A program made the position numbers and the translations under genes. This document shows positions 1 through 9,010 of a stretch of DNA of 64,000 nt, piece after piece; positions within the stretch are counted from its first letter, which is position 1, and each line of letters starts with the position of its first letter. The notes under the pieces were generated by a model, which was not told the DNA's origin, ran no database searches, and worked only from the letters and a program-made list of their open reading frames with translations. Origin of the DNA: Collinsella aerofaciens (lineage in GTDB: Bacteria > Actinomycetota > Coriobacteriia > Coriobacteriales > Coriobacteriaceae); contig NZ_JADNHZ010000002.1 of the NCBI RefSeq assembly GCF_015554145.1, forward strand, positions 1-64,000. Reading direction: 5' to 3'.

Positions 1-1
1 G

Positions 2-421
2 GGGCCCGCCCAGGCGTGGCTGCTCGCGGACCCCGCGATCCCCCGCACGGTCGACGACGGCCCCTACCGCCTCGCGACCGCCCTCGACGACCGGATGGCC
101 GTGTCGGCCTCCGCATCGGGCTGCTCGCTGTCCTCGGACGCGGGCGCCCTCTACCTCGAGCGCGACGGGGCGACGGGCCTCTACAGGATCTCCTCGGGCG
201 GCCTCCTGCTGACCGAGTCGGGCAACCGGGCGGTGCTGGCCGAGGCGGACGGCTCCGCCTCGCAGCTGTGGCGCGTCTCGGCCCTGGGCGGAGGCCGCCA
301 CTCGTTCACGTCCGCCTCCGGGCTGGCGCTGGACGACCGGGGGCAGCGTACCTCGGAGGGCAACACGGTATGGCTCTACGAGCCCAACGGGGGGCCCGCC
401 CAGGCGTGGGTCCTTACCTAG
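2..421 (+). CDS. C-terminal part of a ricin-type beta-trefoil lectin protein (5' end outside window)
   Basis: The reading frame is open from base 2 to the TAG at 419-421, so only the last 139 residues are present. The sequence shows beta-trefoil features: repeated aromatic/hydroxyl strands (LYLERDG, LYRISSGG, LWRVSALGGG) and two copies of GPAQAW, one at each end, fitting the QxW motif of ricin-B repeats. The two copies are identical over about 19 bases (1-19 and 391-409). Such modules usually form the sugar-binding tail of a secreted or cell-wall protein; the catalytic part is not visible. The stop codon overlaps the stop codon of the converging minus-strand gene (CTAG at 418-421), and there is no terminator between them. 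The domain call is reasonable but rests on motif reading only. Confidence 0.55.
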   Translation, partial: GPAQAWLLADPAIPRTVDDGPYRLATALDDRMAVSASASGCSLSSDAGALYLERDGATGLYRISSGGLLLTESGNRAVLAEADGSASQLWRVSALGGGRHSFTSASGLALDDRGQRTSEGNTVWLYEPNGGPAQAWVLT

Positions 422-1659
422 CCTACAAGACCCTTTAAATACATTTTGACAATCTCCCGACATGATTCAGGGAGAAGCCTTCTTACTAATTTCTTGGTAT
501 AGAAAATTATTCCACGCTCTCGCCTTTTATACATACACTCAACGGAATGCCAACCACCTTCGACAAATGCGTCAATATAGAGCTGTCTGTCTTTTGGAAG
601 AGCGCTCGGGTGGCGGAGCTGATCGTTGCCCTTAGCGATATCGTCAAATTCGACAGGGTACAAGTCCAGAGCGTTGCTGGATTCAATAAACTCCCTGCCG
701 CGGTCGTTATTCACCAGCAGGCAGGAAACGCCCTTCATTTGATTGAACTTCTCGGCATCCTTCAGGACGTCGGGCCTGTTTACATCGACGCCCCAAAAAT
801 CGCCGATAGTAAGATCGCCGGCGCGAAATCTCCCTGCATAGGGACACCTATAGCAGCTATCGCGAAGCGTCTTAAGGTTCAGGAACATGTCGTAGTAGGG
901 GGATTTCGCCGCAGGAATGGTGACCTCTCTTCCGTCCTCAAGAAGAAGAAAAAGAAGGAGAGAGTTACCCCACCCCTCGCGCTTGCACCTAAACCGGAAA
1001 TCAACCACGGGAGACCCAAGCTGTTTGCCATAGCCCTCAACGCAGTCCGCGAACATGCGGCCGGAAGGGACACCGTGACAGACCAGGTCAATAATTGTAA
1101 GGCCCTCATAATCGCGCCCGAGGAAACCCCTAAGGCCGGCGACCTGGCAAGGCGTTCCACAGAACAAGACCCGCCTTCCATCACGAAGGTCCGCCTTCAC
1201 GTCGGCAAAGCAAGCTCCAGCGTCGCTCTGGACATATTTTGAGTTGAGAAGCGGGCGAAGCTCATCAACACTCACAGCACGACGATGCAACACTCGAAGA
1301 GTATTCCCCTCGCGCTCATAGGCAGCACCGTATACGACCCCGCCAGAAGAAATATGCTCACGCGCAACGGAGCCGAAAACTCCGCCGGAAGCGGACTCCG
1401 AGACATCGTCCCTACCGGCAGCGGCAAAGAACGGTCCAGCGGAATTAGAGCCTATCCCCCGGTTGAGGCCGCACGCCCTCGTGCACGCGCCGCAGCCGAT
1501 GCAGAGATCGCTATCAATTGCGGGAAGAACAAACCCATCCTTACCCTCAGACATGGTGATGGCGCTTTTTGGGCAACCAGCGGCACAGGCCCCGCATCCG
1601 CAGCAATGCGATGGCGACTCAAACAGTGTGGGAACTTCGCCCCTTTTCACGGTAGACAT
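418..1659 (-). CDS. Coenzyme F420 hydrogenase/dehydrogenase beta-subunit-like Fe-S protein of a polysaccharide locus
   Basis: This 413-residue protein begins with two 4Fe-4S ferredoxin motifs, CCGCGACAAGCP (about residues 19-30) and CIGCGACTRAC (about 53-63). An FrhB-like C-terminal domain follows, with motifs such as LFCGTPCQVAGLRGFL and CHGVPSG, and a Cys-rich SCYRCPYAGRFR stretch near residue 268. FrhB-family proteins transfer electrons between a flavin/Fe-S centre and a partner. Homologues without F420 metabolism are common beside polysaccharide pyruvyl transferases, as here, and are thought to serve a redox step in glycan modification; the substrate is unknown. It is the last gene of the exopolysaccharide operon, 12 bp after the flippase. 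The ATG is preceded by a GGGGGG-type ribosome site. Family assignment is firm, function is not. Confidence 0.8.
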   Translation of the reverse strand: MSTVKRGEVPTLFESPSHCCGCGACAAGCPKSAITMSEGKDGFVLPAIDSDLCIGCGACTRACGLNRGIGSNSAGPFFAAAGRDDVSESASGGVFGSVAREHISSGGVVYGAAYEREGNTLRVLHRRAVSVDELRPLLNSKYVQSDAGACFADVKADLRDGRRVLFCGTPCQVAGLRGFLGRDYEGLTIIDLVCHGVPSGRMFADCVEGYGKQLGSPVVDFRFRCKREGWGNSLLLFLLLEDGREVTIPAAKSPYYDMFLNLKTLRDSCYRCPYAGRFRAGDLTIGDFWGVDVNRPDVLKDAEKFNQMKGVSCLLVNNDRGREFIESSNALDLYPVEFDDIAKGNDQLRHPSALPKDRQLYIDAFVEGGWHSVECMYKRRERGIIFYTKKLVRRLLPESCREIVKMYLKGLVG

Positions 1660-1671
1660 GCAGTTATCCCC

Positions 1672-3075
1672 CTATTTGCGAGCCGAAACAATCTTACGCA
1701 GGATATCGGCATTCATATAAACGGAAAAAACCAGCGCAATTGCCAGGCAGGCGATCGAGCTTAAGATGCCCGCACCGTAAGCGGACAGATAATAGAAAAC
1801 GAATACGCCGACAATTGAAACTAAAGTTAAAACCTGCTCAACCCGGTCTTCGACAAGCTTCGTAAACTTAGCGACCTTAATCCTGCGGTACTCATTCACG
1901 ACGATCATCGCCAAGAGCGTTGCAACAGATGCACCATAAAGACCGAAGTGCGGAATCAACACAACACACAGAACGGCGCAAAGGGCCGCAGACACCGCAG
2001 TGGTAGTACCCATAATTCCGGTTTCCTTATGTGCGGTAAAGATGCCACCGTAAAAGCCGGAGATGTTGCTGAAGTACGTCGCCAGGAGCAATATCGGCAC
2101 ATACAGCAGGCCCTCACCGAATGAACCCTTAATCAGGATGCCGTACACGAGGGGCATAAGCGCAGACATAAGCAGAACGACGCTCATCATGAAACGCCTT
2201 AGCGCACGATACACAGAGTTATAGAAAGTCGACTCGTCCTCATCGGAGTTGAGGACGCGCGCCGAGCTCTCCTTCCAAGATTGATAGAAGAAGCCATACA
2301 CCTGGTCCATGACACCGGGGAACTTGTAAGAGACGGCGTACACGCCGGCGGCAGAAGCACCGAGCGTATTCATGATAATTAGCCTGTCTAGCAGGTTGTT
2401 AATAGTCCAGGAAACCTTGTTGGGAATGAGCGGAAAGGAATACCGCAGGAGCTCTCGAGCATAGGAAATGGAGAAAGCCGACGGATCGATATAGCGCCAG
2501 AGCTTCCGCATGACCATGAACACGAGGGCAACACCGCCCTGCGCAATAACCGTGGCGGAAAGCATGCCCACAACGCCCCAACGCAGAACAGCGATAAACA
2601 AAACGTTTAGCACGATGGTAAGAGCGCTCGCAGTGAAATTCATGACGGAGTAACCCACGGTATCCCCGAAACCACGTAGGACCGCAGAAGCCATCTGCAG
2701 AAGCGCGCCAGCGACAACAAGGCCCACGACCCAGCCAAGATTTTCTGGCATAAATAGCAACCAGACCAGAATCGCCAAGACCGCAAAGCACGCGCAGCCA
2801 GCAAGAAGAACAGCGCAAGACGCGGTCACGGCCTTAGACCGATCACCATCGGTGCGACAATCGATGAGGAACCGAAACAGTGCTTCATCCATAAGTAGGG
2901 AGACAGCAGGAACGCAGAACAGGGCGATAGTGTTGATGTAGTCGACGGTACCATAGTCGCCAGTGGAAAGAACTGAGGTATAGAGCGGCAGCAGAAGAAA
3001 CGAAACAAGCTTGGTTGCCATTCCGCCCACCGCAATAATGCCAGTGTTCTTAATAAGTCGACGCGTCTCCCCCAT
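1672..3075 (-). CDS. Polysaccharide flippase (Wzx-like, MOP superfamily)
   Basis: This 467-residue protein is almost entirely hydrophobic, with about 12-14 predicted membrane segments. It starts with the RRLIKNTGIIAVGGMATKL stretch typical of MATE/PST-type oligosaccharide exporters. Members flip undecaprenyl-diphosphate-linked repeat units across the cytoplasmic membrane. It sits in the exopolysaccharide operon between the pyruvyl transferase and the FrhB-like gene. Its ATG overlaps the TAA of the upstream gene by one base (TAATG), which suggests translational coupling. Length and topology fit a complete flippase. With an EpsG-type polymerase in the same operon, it points to a Wzx/Wzy-dependent route rather than an ABC-transporter route. 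Confidence 0.85.
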   Translation of the reverse strand: MGETRRLIKNTGIIAVGGMATKLVSFLLLPLYTSVLSTGDYGTVDYINTIALFCVPAVSLLMDEALFRFLIDCRTDGDRSKAVTASCAVLLAGCACFAVLAILVWLLFMPENLGWVVGLVVAGALLQMASAVLRGFGDTVGYSVMNFTASALTIVLNVLFIAVLRWGVVGMLSATVIAQGGVALVFMVMRKLWRYIDPSAFSISYARELLRYSFPLIPNKVSWTINNLLDRLIIMNTLGASAAGVYAVSYKFPGVMDQVYGFFYQSWKESSARVLNSDEDESTFYNSVYRALRRFMMSVVLLMSALMPLVYGILIKGSFGEGLLYVPILLLATYFSNISGFYGGIFTAHKETGIMGTTTAVSAALCAVLCVVLIPHFGLYGASVATLLAMIVVNEYRRIKVAKFTKLVEDRVEQVLTLVSIVGVFVFYYLSAYGAGILSSIACLAIALVFSVYMNADILRKIVSARK

Positions 3076-4151
3076 TACGAAAGCGCCTTTCTAAGATAAG
3101 CGCAGGAATGCTCCCGCAGAGAATCCAGGCGAGAGTCCACGTCACTCCACTCACAAGGGGCAATATCGTCGGCGCACATAACATCGACGCAACGGTCAGA
3201 CAGCCCGATATTACTCAGCAAGTCGCGCATACGCGCACCAGACTTATCAGTCGCATATACGCGGAAGGGCCTATGAAAGAGAACTGAGAATACAGTTGCA
3301 TGAAAGGAATTGGTAAGAATAAGGCTTGCGTGCGCAATAAGCGAGACGAACTCCTCAGGGCCAACACCAAACAGGTTAATAGAATTTGGGATATCTAGGT
3401 TTTTATCAGATATGTAAGCAACCTTCATGCCCGTTGCTTCCGTCATCGCGACGGTGCTCTCAATAAGTTCGGGGCACTCGCGTAGTAGATACATAAATAT
3501 ATATTCACCCTGCAAAACATCTTTAGATGCCATATCTGCGTAGTCGTCAGAATCCAACAAAAGTGTGGGATCTAAGACAACATCTATAGGCGCATCGACA
3601 AGGGTCTGAAATAACGGAACCGTCTCCTCCTCGCGAACAGACAGGAAATCAAACCTTGAGAGCAACTCGGATACAAGCTGTTCATCAAAATTCTCAGGTC
3701 TAAAGTTAGTGTGCGCAAGACTGGGAGCGTAAGCGACTCGACGTCTATCTCCAGCGAATGAAAGGAAATAGGGGCCAACAACACCTTGTGTACAATCGAG
3801 ATTCCATATTTGATCGCTACCACAAATAAAGCAATCAAACTGATCCGCAAGCTCGCACATCTCCTCTTCATTTTGCCAGCGATAAGACTTCTTCGTCATG
3901 ACGAAATATTTATTTGAAAAATCCTCGAATGCAGTCTTTCTTGACAAATACCTATTTAAACAGCGCAATGTTCGCAGCGTTGCCTTTGGATGCCGGAGCT
4001 GAAGCAGCTTATACTGTTCATAATCGTGAGAACGGTAGTCGATAATTTGCACTTCATGTCCCATATTTTCCAAAACCACTTGAAGCGCATGAGACTGAAG
4101 CGCAGACCCGAAGTTCAATGCGCCGTGAAAAGTAATCGTTCCGATTTTCAT
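3075..4151 (-). CDS. Polysaccharide pyruvyl transferase family protein
   Basis: This 358-residue protein opens with MKIGTITFHGALNFGSALQ, the usual start of polysaccharide pyruvyl transferases, and has the mid-protein signature CFICGSDQIWN and the C-terminal LILTNSFHATVFSVLF block. The family transfers pyruvate from phosphoenolpyruvate to a sugar to make acidic ketal-pyruvylated glycans. In gut anaerobes it is often followed by an FrhB-like Fe-S protein, as in this operon. It is cytoplasmic, with no signal peptide or membrane segment. The ATG lies 3 bp after the stop of the upstream glycosyltransferase. The acceptor sugar cannot be told from sequence. Confidence 0.85.
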   Translation of the reverse strand: MKIGTITFHGALNFGSALQSHALQVVLENMGHEVQIIDYRSHDYEQYKLLQLRHPKATLRTLRCLNRYLSRKTAFEDFSNKYFVMTKKSYRWQNEEEMCELADQFDCFICGSDQIWNLDCTQGVVGPYFLSFAGDRRRVAYAPSLAHTNFRPENFDEQLVSELLSRFDFLSVREEETVPLFQTLVDAPIDVVLDPTLLLDSDDYADMASKDVLQGEYIFMYLLRECPELIESTVAMTEATGMKVAYISDKNLDIPNSINLFGVGPEEFVSLIAHASLILTNSFHATVFSVLFHRPFRVYATDKSGARMRDLLSNIGLSDRCVDVMCADDIAPCEWSDVDSRLDSLREHSCAYLRKALS

Positions 4152-4154
4152 TAT

Positions 4155-5318
4155 TTATCTGTTCCTGTTCACCCAAATATTAATTGCATCTGAAACACTA
4201 AGCCCAGAACCCCCCTGCGCCGCAAGGGCAAGAGAAGCGAGAAGATAACGGTTATAATCCGAAGAACGAAGAGATCTCTCGATATCCCTCCATCTGCCGT
4301 TTAACGATGTGTTCTTCGTCTTAAAATCATCAATTGAATTAAACGTGTCGCAACAACAAGCAAACATTGTTTTACGCGCGCTGTTGTCCAAGGTAACGGT
4401 TCTCCCAAGCAAAAGCGGCCCGAACAGAGGAAGAATACGATCGAAGTCTTCCTGAGAGTAAGAAATTCCAAGCTCCGAACGATAAGAAATCAATTCATCG
4501 AGAACCCAATACGAATCAAGGCCCTTAACATTAGTAGGGGTAGACTGCATAATGGATCCAGGACGGATTCGGTAATAATAGCCGCTCAAATCATAACAAG
4601 GCTCATCCTTGAAGAAAGAATCAATCCATAACGGATGAATCAGATCTTCATACCATGCGCCTACGGGAAAACCTAGTCGATTCCAGACTTCACGACGATA
4701 TAGTCTGCCCCACGGCACCATCCAACTAGCTCTATCGTTCTCTATCTCGCCAATCAAACCATCATCAGACATATATCTAAAAGTCGATGTAACGAAATCC
4801 GCAGATGTTTGAACGAGCCTGCTCCACATAGCCTCAAGATACCCTGGCCCGATCATGTCATCAGAATCCACGAACATGATGTACTTACCGCGAGAAACCC
4901 TAAGACCCGCATTGCGCGCTGCGGAAAGACCGCCGTTTACCTGGTGAATTACAAGAACATTGGGCATTAATCCATACGAATCGGCTATAGCACCAGAATC
5001 GTCTTTAGACCCATCATCGACAATAATAACCTCAAACTTGCCAGAAAACTCCTGAGTCACAATGGAGCCTAGACAGGGTTTGAGGTATTTCTCAACGTTA
5101 TACACAGGCACAATAATAGAAATGTCGTAAGATACGCTTTCCTTAAAAACAATCGGCATGAACATATTGGACGGTCTCTGGGAAACCATACTCAGCTTCG
5201 CCTTAGACGCATAGGTTATAGCATCGGAACGACGACTTAACCTGAGTAAACCATCATAAATAGGGCTTGAAAGTAAAAGTTTTATGACTTTCTTAATTGA
5301 ATTAAGAATCTGCAACAA
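4155..5318 (-). CDS. Family 2 glycosyltransferase (exopolysaccharide)
   Basis: This 387-residue protein has a GT-A fold starting near residue 65: ISIIVPVYNVEKYL, then EVIIVDDGSKDDSG (nucleotide-sugar binding), GGLSAARNAG, and the metal-binding YIMFVDSDDM. The N-terminal 60 residues are an extra, basic and hydrophobic region that may contact the membrane. It probably adds one sugar to the lipid-linked repeat unit on the cytoplasmic face. The start is a TTG preceded by GGAGGAG at seven bases, a better ribosome site than any nearby ATG has. A 397-bp non-coding stretch separates it from the preceding operon gene. Donor and acceptor sugars are unknown. Confidence 0.85.
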   Translation of the reverse strand: MLQILNSIKKVIKLLLSSPIYDGLLRLSRRSDAITYASKAKLSMVSQRPSNMFMPIVFKESVSYDISIIVPVYNVEKYLKPCLGSIVTQEFSGKFEVIIVDDGSKDDSGAIADSYGLMPNVLVIHQVNGGLSAARNAGLRVSRGKYIMFVDSDDMIGPGYLEAMWSRLVQTSADFVTSTFRYMSDDGLIGEIENDRASWMVPWGRLYRREVWNRLGFPVGAWYEDLIHPLWIDSFFKDEPCYDLSGYYYRIRPGSIMQSTPTNVKGLDSYWVLDELISYRSELGISYSQEDFDRILPLFGPLLLGRTVTLDNSARKTMFACCCDTFNSIDDFKTKNTSLNGRWRDIERSLRSSDYNRYLLASLALAAQGGSGLSVSDAINIWVNRNR

Positions 5319-5715
5319 TTGACTCCTCCCATCTTTAAAGTCGAATAAAGATGCGTTTCCATCGATTCGGACATTTTAGTCATGATGCCCTATCATGCAA
5401 TCAACAAGACCAATCGCAGACAGCACCCCATAGAGGAATAGGCTACAAACAATAAATCACAAACGTAAGCGTCTATGGCCTCACCCAGAACATGGGGACG
5501 TTGGAGATCTTCTTTGAAAAAGTGCAAAGACCAGCTTCTAAGCATCAACCGAAATAACTAAAGCCCTAGGAATGAATACACTGCACGACAGAACCAAGTC
5601 CTCTATGTCGGTTCAATCGTAAATGCTCGCTCTTAGTCGAAAGCTAAGGACAGGCTTGGTCAAGCATAATAATGCTCCATCTAAAGATATTAGTAAAAAG
5701 CAATAATGACCTGCA
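5319..5715 (-). other. AT-rich non-coding gap inside the exopolysaccharide operon
   Basis: About 400 bases lie between two glycosyltransferase genes that read the same way. I see no reading frame with a ribosome site and no clear hairpin with a U tract. The stretch is AT-rich like its neighbours. It may hold an internal promoter or the remains of a lost gene; neither can be shown from the sequence alone. Confidence 0.4.
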
Positions 5716-6711
5716 TTATAGAAAGAGACGACGGAGGTATTTAAAGCTGCTTAGTATGTGCCGAGCAGCAAAAGAAACGATACTGCAATTTGACAAAACA
5801 AGACTATGAATATAGTCCGGACAATTGCTGATTCGCCTCTGATACTCGCTTTTAATTGTTTTATCAAATTGTCTTTTCACCTCTTTATCCACTTCACAAT
5901 GCCAAAGAACTTCATCAAGATCACAATAGTGTCGACAGATACCCCTATTGGCATTTTTGACTGAATCGCTCGACCATTCACTCGCATAGCGAATCAATTC
6001 GTCGCTTACAAAGCTCCAATCAGTTATCTGATCTTCTTTAAACTGCTTCGTACTATTAGCGTCATGCTGACGATAGTAGTAAAGCGGTTCGTCAATGTGA
6101 AATAAACTCTTTGCAATATCGAAAACAGGAAGAAGTTGGCAAAGATCCTCACCGTGCATAAGGCCAACTCGTTTCGAGTACCACTCGTCACTGGCAAATA
6201 AATCTCTCCGAATGACCTTATTCCAAACACTATTGAAATCGCATCCGCACAACAGGCTTTTAACAGCATTAAATGATTCACCCGTATGCATACCAGAACA
6301 GATATCAACTTTTAACGAGGGTTTTATAGGCATCAATCCCATAGTGAAATCAAATGAAATGATATCAGCACCAGTCGAGGCAATTACATCGCATACCTTT
6401 TTAATGCAACCTTCAAGAAGAGCGTCATCGGAGTCGAGCGAAAGAATATAACGCCCACTTGCCTCGCGAAGACCGTCTCGTCGTGCAGCGAGAAGACCTT
6501 CGTTGTCCTTGTGAATAACGAAAGCTCTCTCGCGCTTGTTGCAATAAGCATCGCAGATCTCAGGAGATCCATCGGTGGAACCATCATCCACAAGAATCAC
6601 CTCAAAAGAGCCGGTTCCTTGAATATCAATAGATTCCAGACAAGCGGGGAGAAAACGCTCGGTGTTATATACCGGTACAACAATACTGATGTCAGGCGTT
6701 TCGTCATGCAT
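5716..6711 (-). CDS. Family 2 glycosyltransferase (exopolysaccharide)
   Basis: This 331-residue protein has the GT-A core at its very start: ISIVVPVYNTERFLPACL, EVILVDDGSTDGSPEI, NEGLLAARRDGL and RYILSLDSDDALLEG. The rest contains the usual acceptor-side region with conserved Tyr/Arg (LYYYRQHDANS). The substrate is unknown; it probably extends the repeat unit. The ATG follows GGAGTTATTT, and its first eight bases overlap the 3' end of the EpsG-like polymerase gene, implying coupled translation. GC content is low, as in the rest of this operon. Confidence 0.85.
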   Translation of the reverse strand: MHDETPDISIVVPVYNTERFLPACLESIDIQGTGSFEVILVDDGSTDGSPEICDAYCNKRERAFVIHKDNEGLLAARRDGLREASGRYILSLDSDDALLEGCIKKVCDVIASTGADIISFDFTMGLMPIKPSLKVDICSGMHTGESFNAVKSLLCGCDFNSVWNKVIRRDLFASDEWYSKRVGLMHGEDLCQLLPVFDIAKSLFHIDEPLYYYRQHDANSTKQFKEDQITDWSFVSDELIRYASEWSSDSVKNANRGICRHYCDLDEVLWHCEVDKEVKRQFDKTIKSEYQRRISNCPDYIHSLVLSNCSIVSFAARHILSSFKYLRRLFL

Positions 6712-7819
6712 AAATAACTCCTAATAGTGCCGACGAATACGGAAAAAGATCGCAACTGCCGCCATATACAAACGTAATGACAAAATAAAACACGAAAAAT
6801 AAAACACCCAGTGCCCCAGTTAGAAACCGCTCTCTGCCAAGGTTTTCAGACAAAAAGGGGTAAACAAAACCTGAAATGAAAAGAAAAGGGAAACTCAGTC
6901 GAATTAGCTCAGGACTGATGCTCGCAAGTTGAGCGAATAGGGAAGAAATTATGCCGCTGCTCGTATAGAAATTAAGCGTCCATCGATCGAAGCTCGTGAT
7001 CAAACCCTTGCTGCCTAACATCCATATAGCAAGGCAAAATAGAAAATAAATAAGCATTGTGGTATTAAATGAGCCCATTCCAGCGTGTTTGATCTGAAAG
7101 CTATATGACGACGTAAATAGAGATACGAGCTCCATTACATCCGGGCCAATCATAATCACACAAATAGAAAAAATGATAACGCCAACGCATGCAAGAAGTG
7201 CAACGGTCTTATACGAACGTTCGCGCCCGCGGTTGAAGCATGAAATATAAATAATCCAAATAAAAAGTCCCATGATAGACATCTTGTGAAAGCCAACTGC
7301 AAGAAACAAAAAAACAATAGCGGGGCCGCGTTTCTCGCGGAACAGCTCATAGACCATCATGACGAGCATACTAGTAGCAATACATTGCCTAATTATGTTT
7401 AACGTATAACCAAACACAACGAAACAAAGAAAGAAACCTACGATAGGATACCCGCGAGGATACAACTTTCTAACAACTAAAATATAGGGAAGGAGAACGA
7501 TGGCTTCACAAAGAAAAAGAACAGCGTGGAAATCACCAGTCAGTCTTCCCAGAATCCAGAAGAGAATCACGAATAGCGGCTCTTGATCTGAGCAAGCACC
7601 CATAGCACCTGTGAGCGAATAATACTGCGAGGCATAAAAACACCTGAGGGGATATGCCGAGGTATCGGTACCGACAGATGCATCACGCAACCCCGCCACC
7701 AAGGAAAGGGGGAGAACCGAAATAACCGCAAGAAGAAAACTGACGTGCTTATTAGTTATCTTTACCGAAAAATATAGCAATACAATATGGGACACAAAGG
7801 CAATGAAGTAGATTGGCAT
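6704..7819 (-). CDS. EpsG-family polysaccharide polymerase (Wzy-like)
   Basis: This 371-residue protein is very hydrophobic, with roughly ten membrane segments and a conserved early loop GLRDASVGTDTSAYPLRCF (about residues 63-81). The GTD.Y pattern is characteristic of the EpsG family. EpsG/Wzy proteins polymerise undecaprenyl-linked repeat units on the outer face of the membrane. It stands between two GT2 genes and overlaps the next one by eight bases. Together with the flippase at 1672-3075 it completes a Wzx/Wzy pathway. The call comes from topology plus the GTD motif. Confidence 0.8.
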   Translation of the reverse strand: MPIYFIAFVSHIVLLYFSVKITNKHVSFLLAVISVLPLSLVAGLRDASVGTDTSAYPLRCFYASQYYSLTGAMGACSDQEPLFVILFWILGRLTGDFHAVLFLCEAIVLLPYILVVRKLYPRGYPIVGFFLCFVVFGYTLNIIRQCIATSMLVMMVYELFREKRGPAIVFLFLAVGFHKMSIMGLFIWIIYISCFNRGRERSYKTVALLACVGVIIFSICVIMIGPDVMELVSLFTSSYSFQIKHAGMGSFNTTMLIYFLFCLAIWMLGSKGLITSFDRWTLNFYTSSGIISSLFAQLASISPELIRLSFPFLFISGFVYPFLSENLGRERFLTGALGVLFFVFYFVITFVYGGSCDLFPYSSALLGVIYA

Positions 7820-8013
7820 CTCTACACCTGCTTTGTATATCGTTTGTAAACTGTTGATTTTCCTCCGGTTGAAACCGTGTCGAAAACACCAACATAACAG
7901 TTAAAACCATCTTGAAAGTAAATGTTATACAAAAAGCCGCCGTGGCATTCAGTAACGTTAAACAAATGCGCGCTAGTCGAAAAAATCATCTTATCAACCT
8001 TTGATTATAGGAG

Positions 8014-9006
8014 TTACCCGATTGCCTTACCAGAAATTGCAGCATATAACGCATAGAAAGCGTTATGAACCCTAGGAGAGATAGAAAAGAGAGCACAACG
8101 CAGTCTCCATTTTGAACAAGCATATGGGTTCTTCGATGCCCTCCAAGCAAGCCCTCGAGCATTCCTCAAATAATTCTGGGCCTCAGCCTTATCATCAAAT
8201 CCGTCCGGATCAACCCTCATTGCAACGCGGAGCGTACAGAATGACTGGAAGCACTCAAACTCGCCCTGAAATTCAGGCTCGGCAAATTGTCGAACGGTCT
8301 CAATAGCCCTGTCCATGTCTTTAGCATGCTTGGAACCCTGGTTCTTGAGCGTCGTAATGGAGCCAGGTCTCGTCACGTATGCATAGAAGCACGCATCAGA
8401 GAATGCAACCTTTTGAACTTTGGAACAAATGTTAGCAATTACACCCATGTCTTCGAAGAGCTGCCCCTCAGGAAAGACAAGGTCGCTAATAAGAGATCGT
8501 TCAAAGAGCTTTCCGCAAGCAGAACCACTCTCACCGGTTAATAAAAGAAGTTTTCGAAAATGCTCAATTCCAGATTCAACATGGAATTCTACATTCTGAC
8601 CTATCTTATAGTTATCAAGGACAGGCGTCTTCGCAAAGGAGCCGATAACGAGCGGAACTTGATACTTGTCAGCCGCTTCGACCATCAACTCAACAGTTCG
8701 CGAATCGATCAAATCGTCCCCATCAACATACATGACATAATCACCGTGGCACCTTTGAGTACCAAAGTTACGCGCAGAAGAAAGACCGCCGTTCTCCTTA
8801 TGCAAAATCTTAAATCGCGTGTCTGACCCAACGGCATCTTCAATAAGGTCGATAGTATTATCAGTACATCCATCATCTACGATAATATATTCGATATTCG
8901 AATAAGTCTGACCAAGCAATGAGTTTACGCAAGGAAGCGCGAACATACCCACGTTGTACACGGGGACAATGACACTAACCAGAGGCTTATCAATATCAGA
9001 AGCCAT
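8014..9006 (-). CDS. Family 2 glycosyltransferase (exopolysaccharide)
   Basis: This 330-residue protein has the GT-A motifs VSVIVPVYNVG, IEYIIVDDGCTDNT, GGLSSARNFG and YVMYVDGDDLID, followed by the GSACGKLFERSL and LFEDMGVIANI blocks found in many EpsJ-like enzymes. It is likely cytoplasmic and membrane-associated. The ATG is preceded by AGGAGGTCC about nine bases upstream. It starts four bases after the previous operon gene. A 194-bp AT-rich gap without a visible gene follows before the polymerase (7820-8013). Sugar specificity is unknown. Confidence 0.85.
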   Translation of the reverse strand: MASDIDKPLVSVIVPVYNVGMFALPCVNSLLGQTYSNIEYIIVDDGCTDNTIDLIEDAVGSDTRFKILHKENGGLSSARNFGTQRCHGDYVMYVDGDDLIDSRTVELMVEAADKYQVPLVIGSFAKTPVLDNYKIGQNVEFHVESGIEHFRKLLLLTGESGSACGKLFERSLISDLVFPEGQLFEDMGVIANICSKVQKVAFSDACFYAYVTRPGSITTLKNQGSKHAKDMDRAIETVRQFAEPEFQGEFECFQSFCTLRVAMRVDPDGFDDKAEAQNYLRNARGLAWRASKNPYACSKWRLRCALFSISPRVHNAFYALYAAISGKAIG

Positions 9007-9010
9007 ATAT

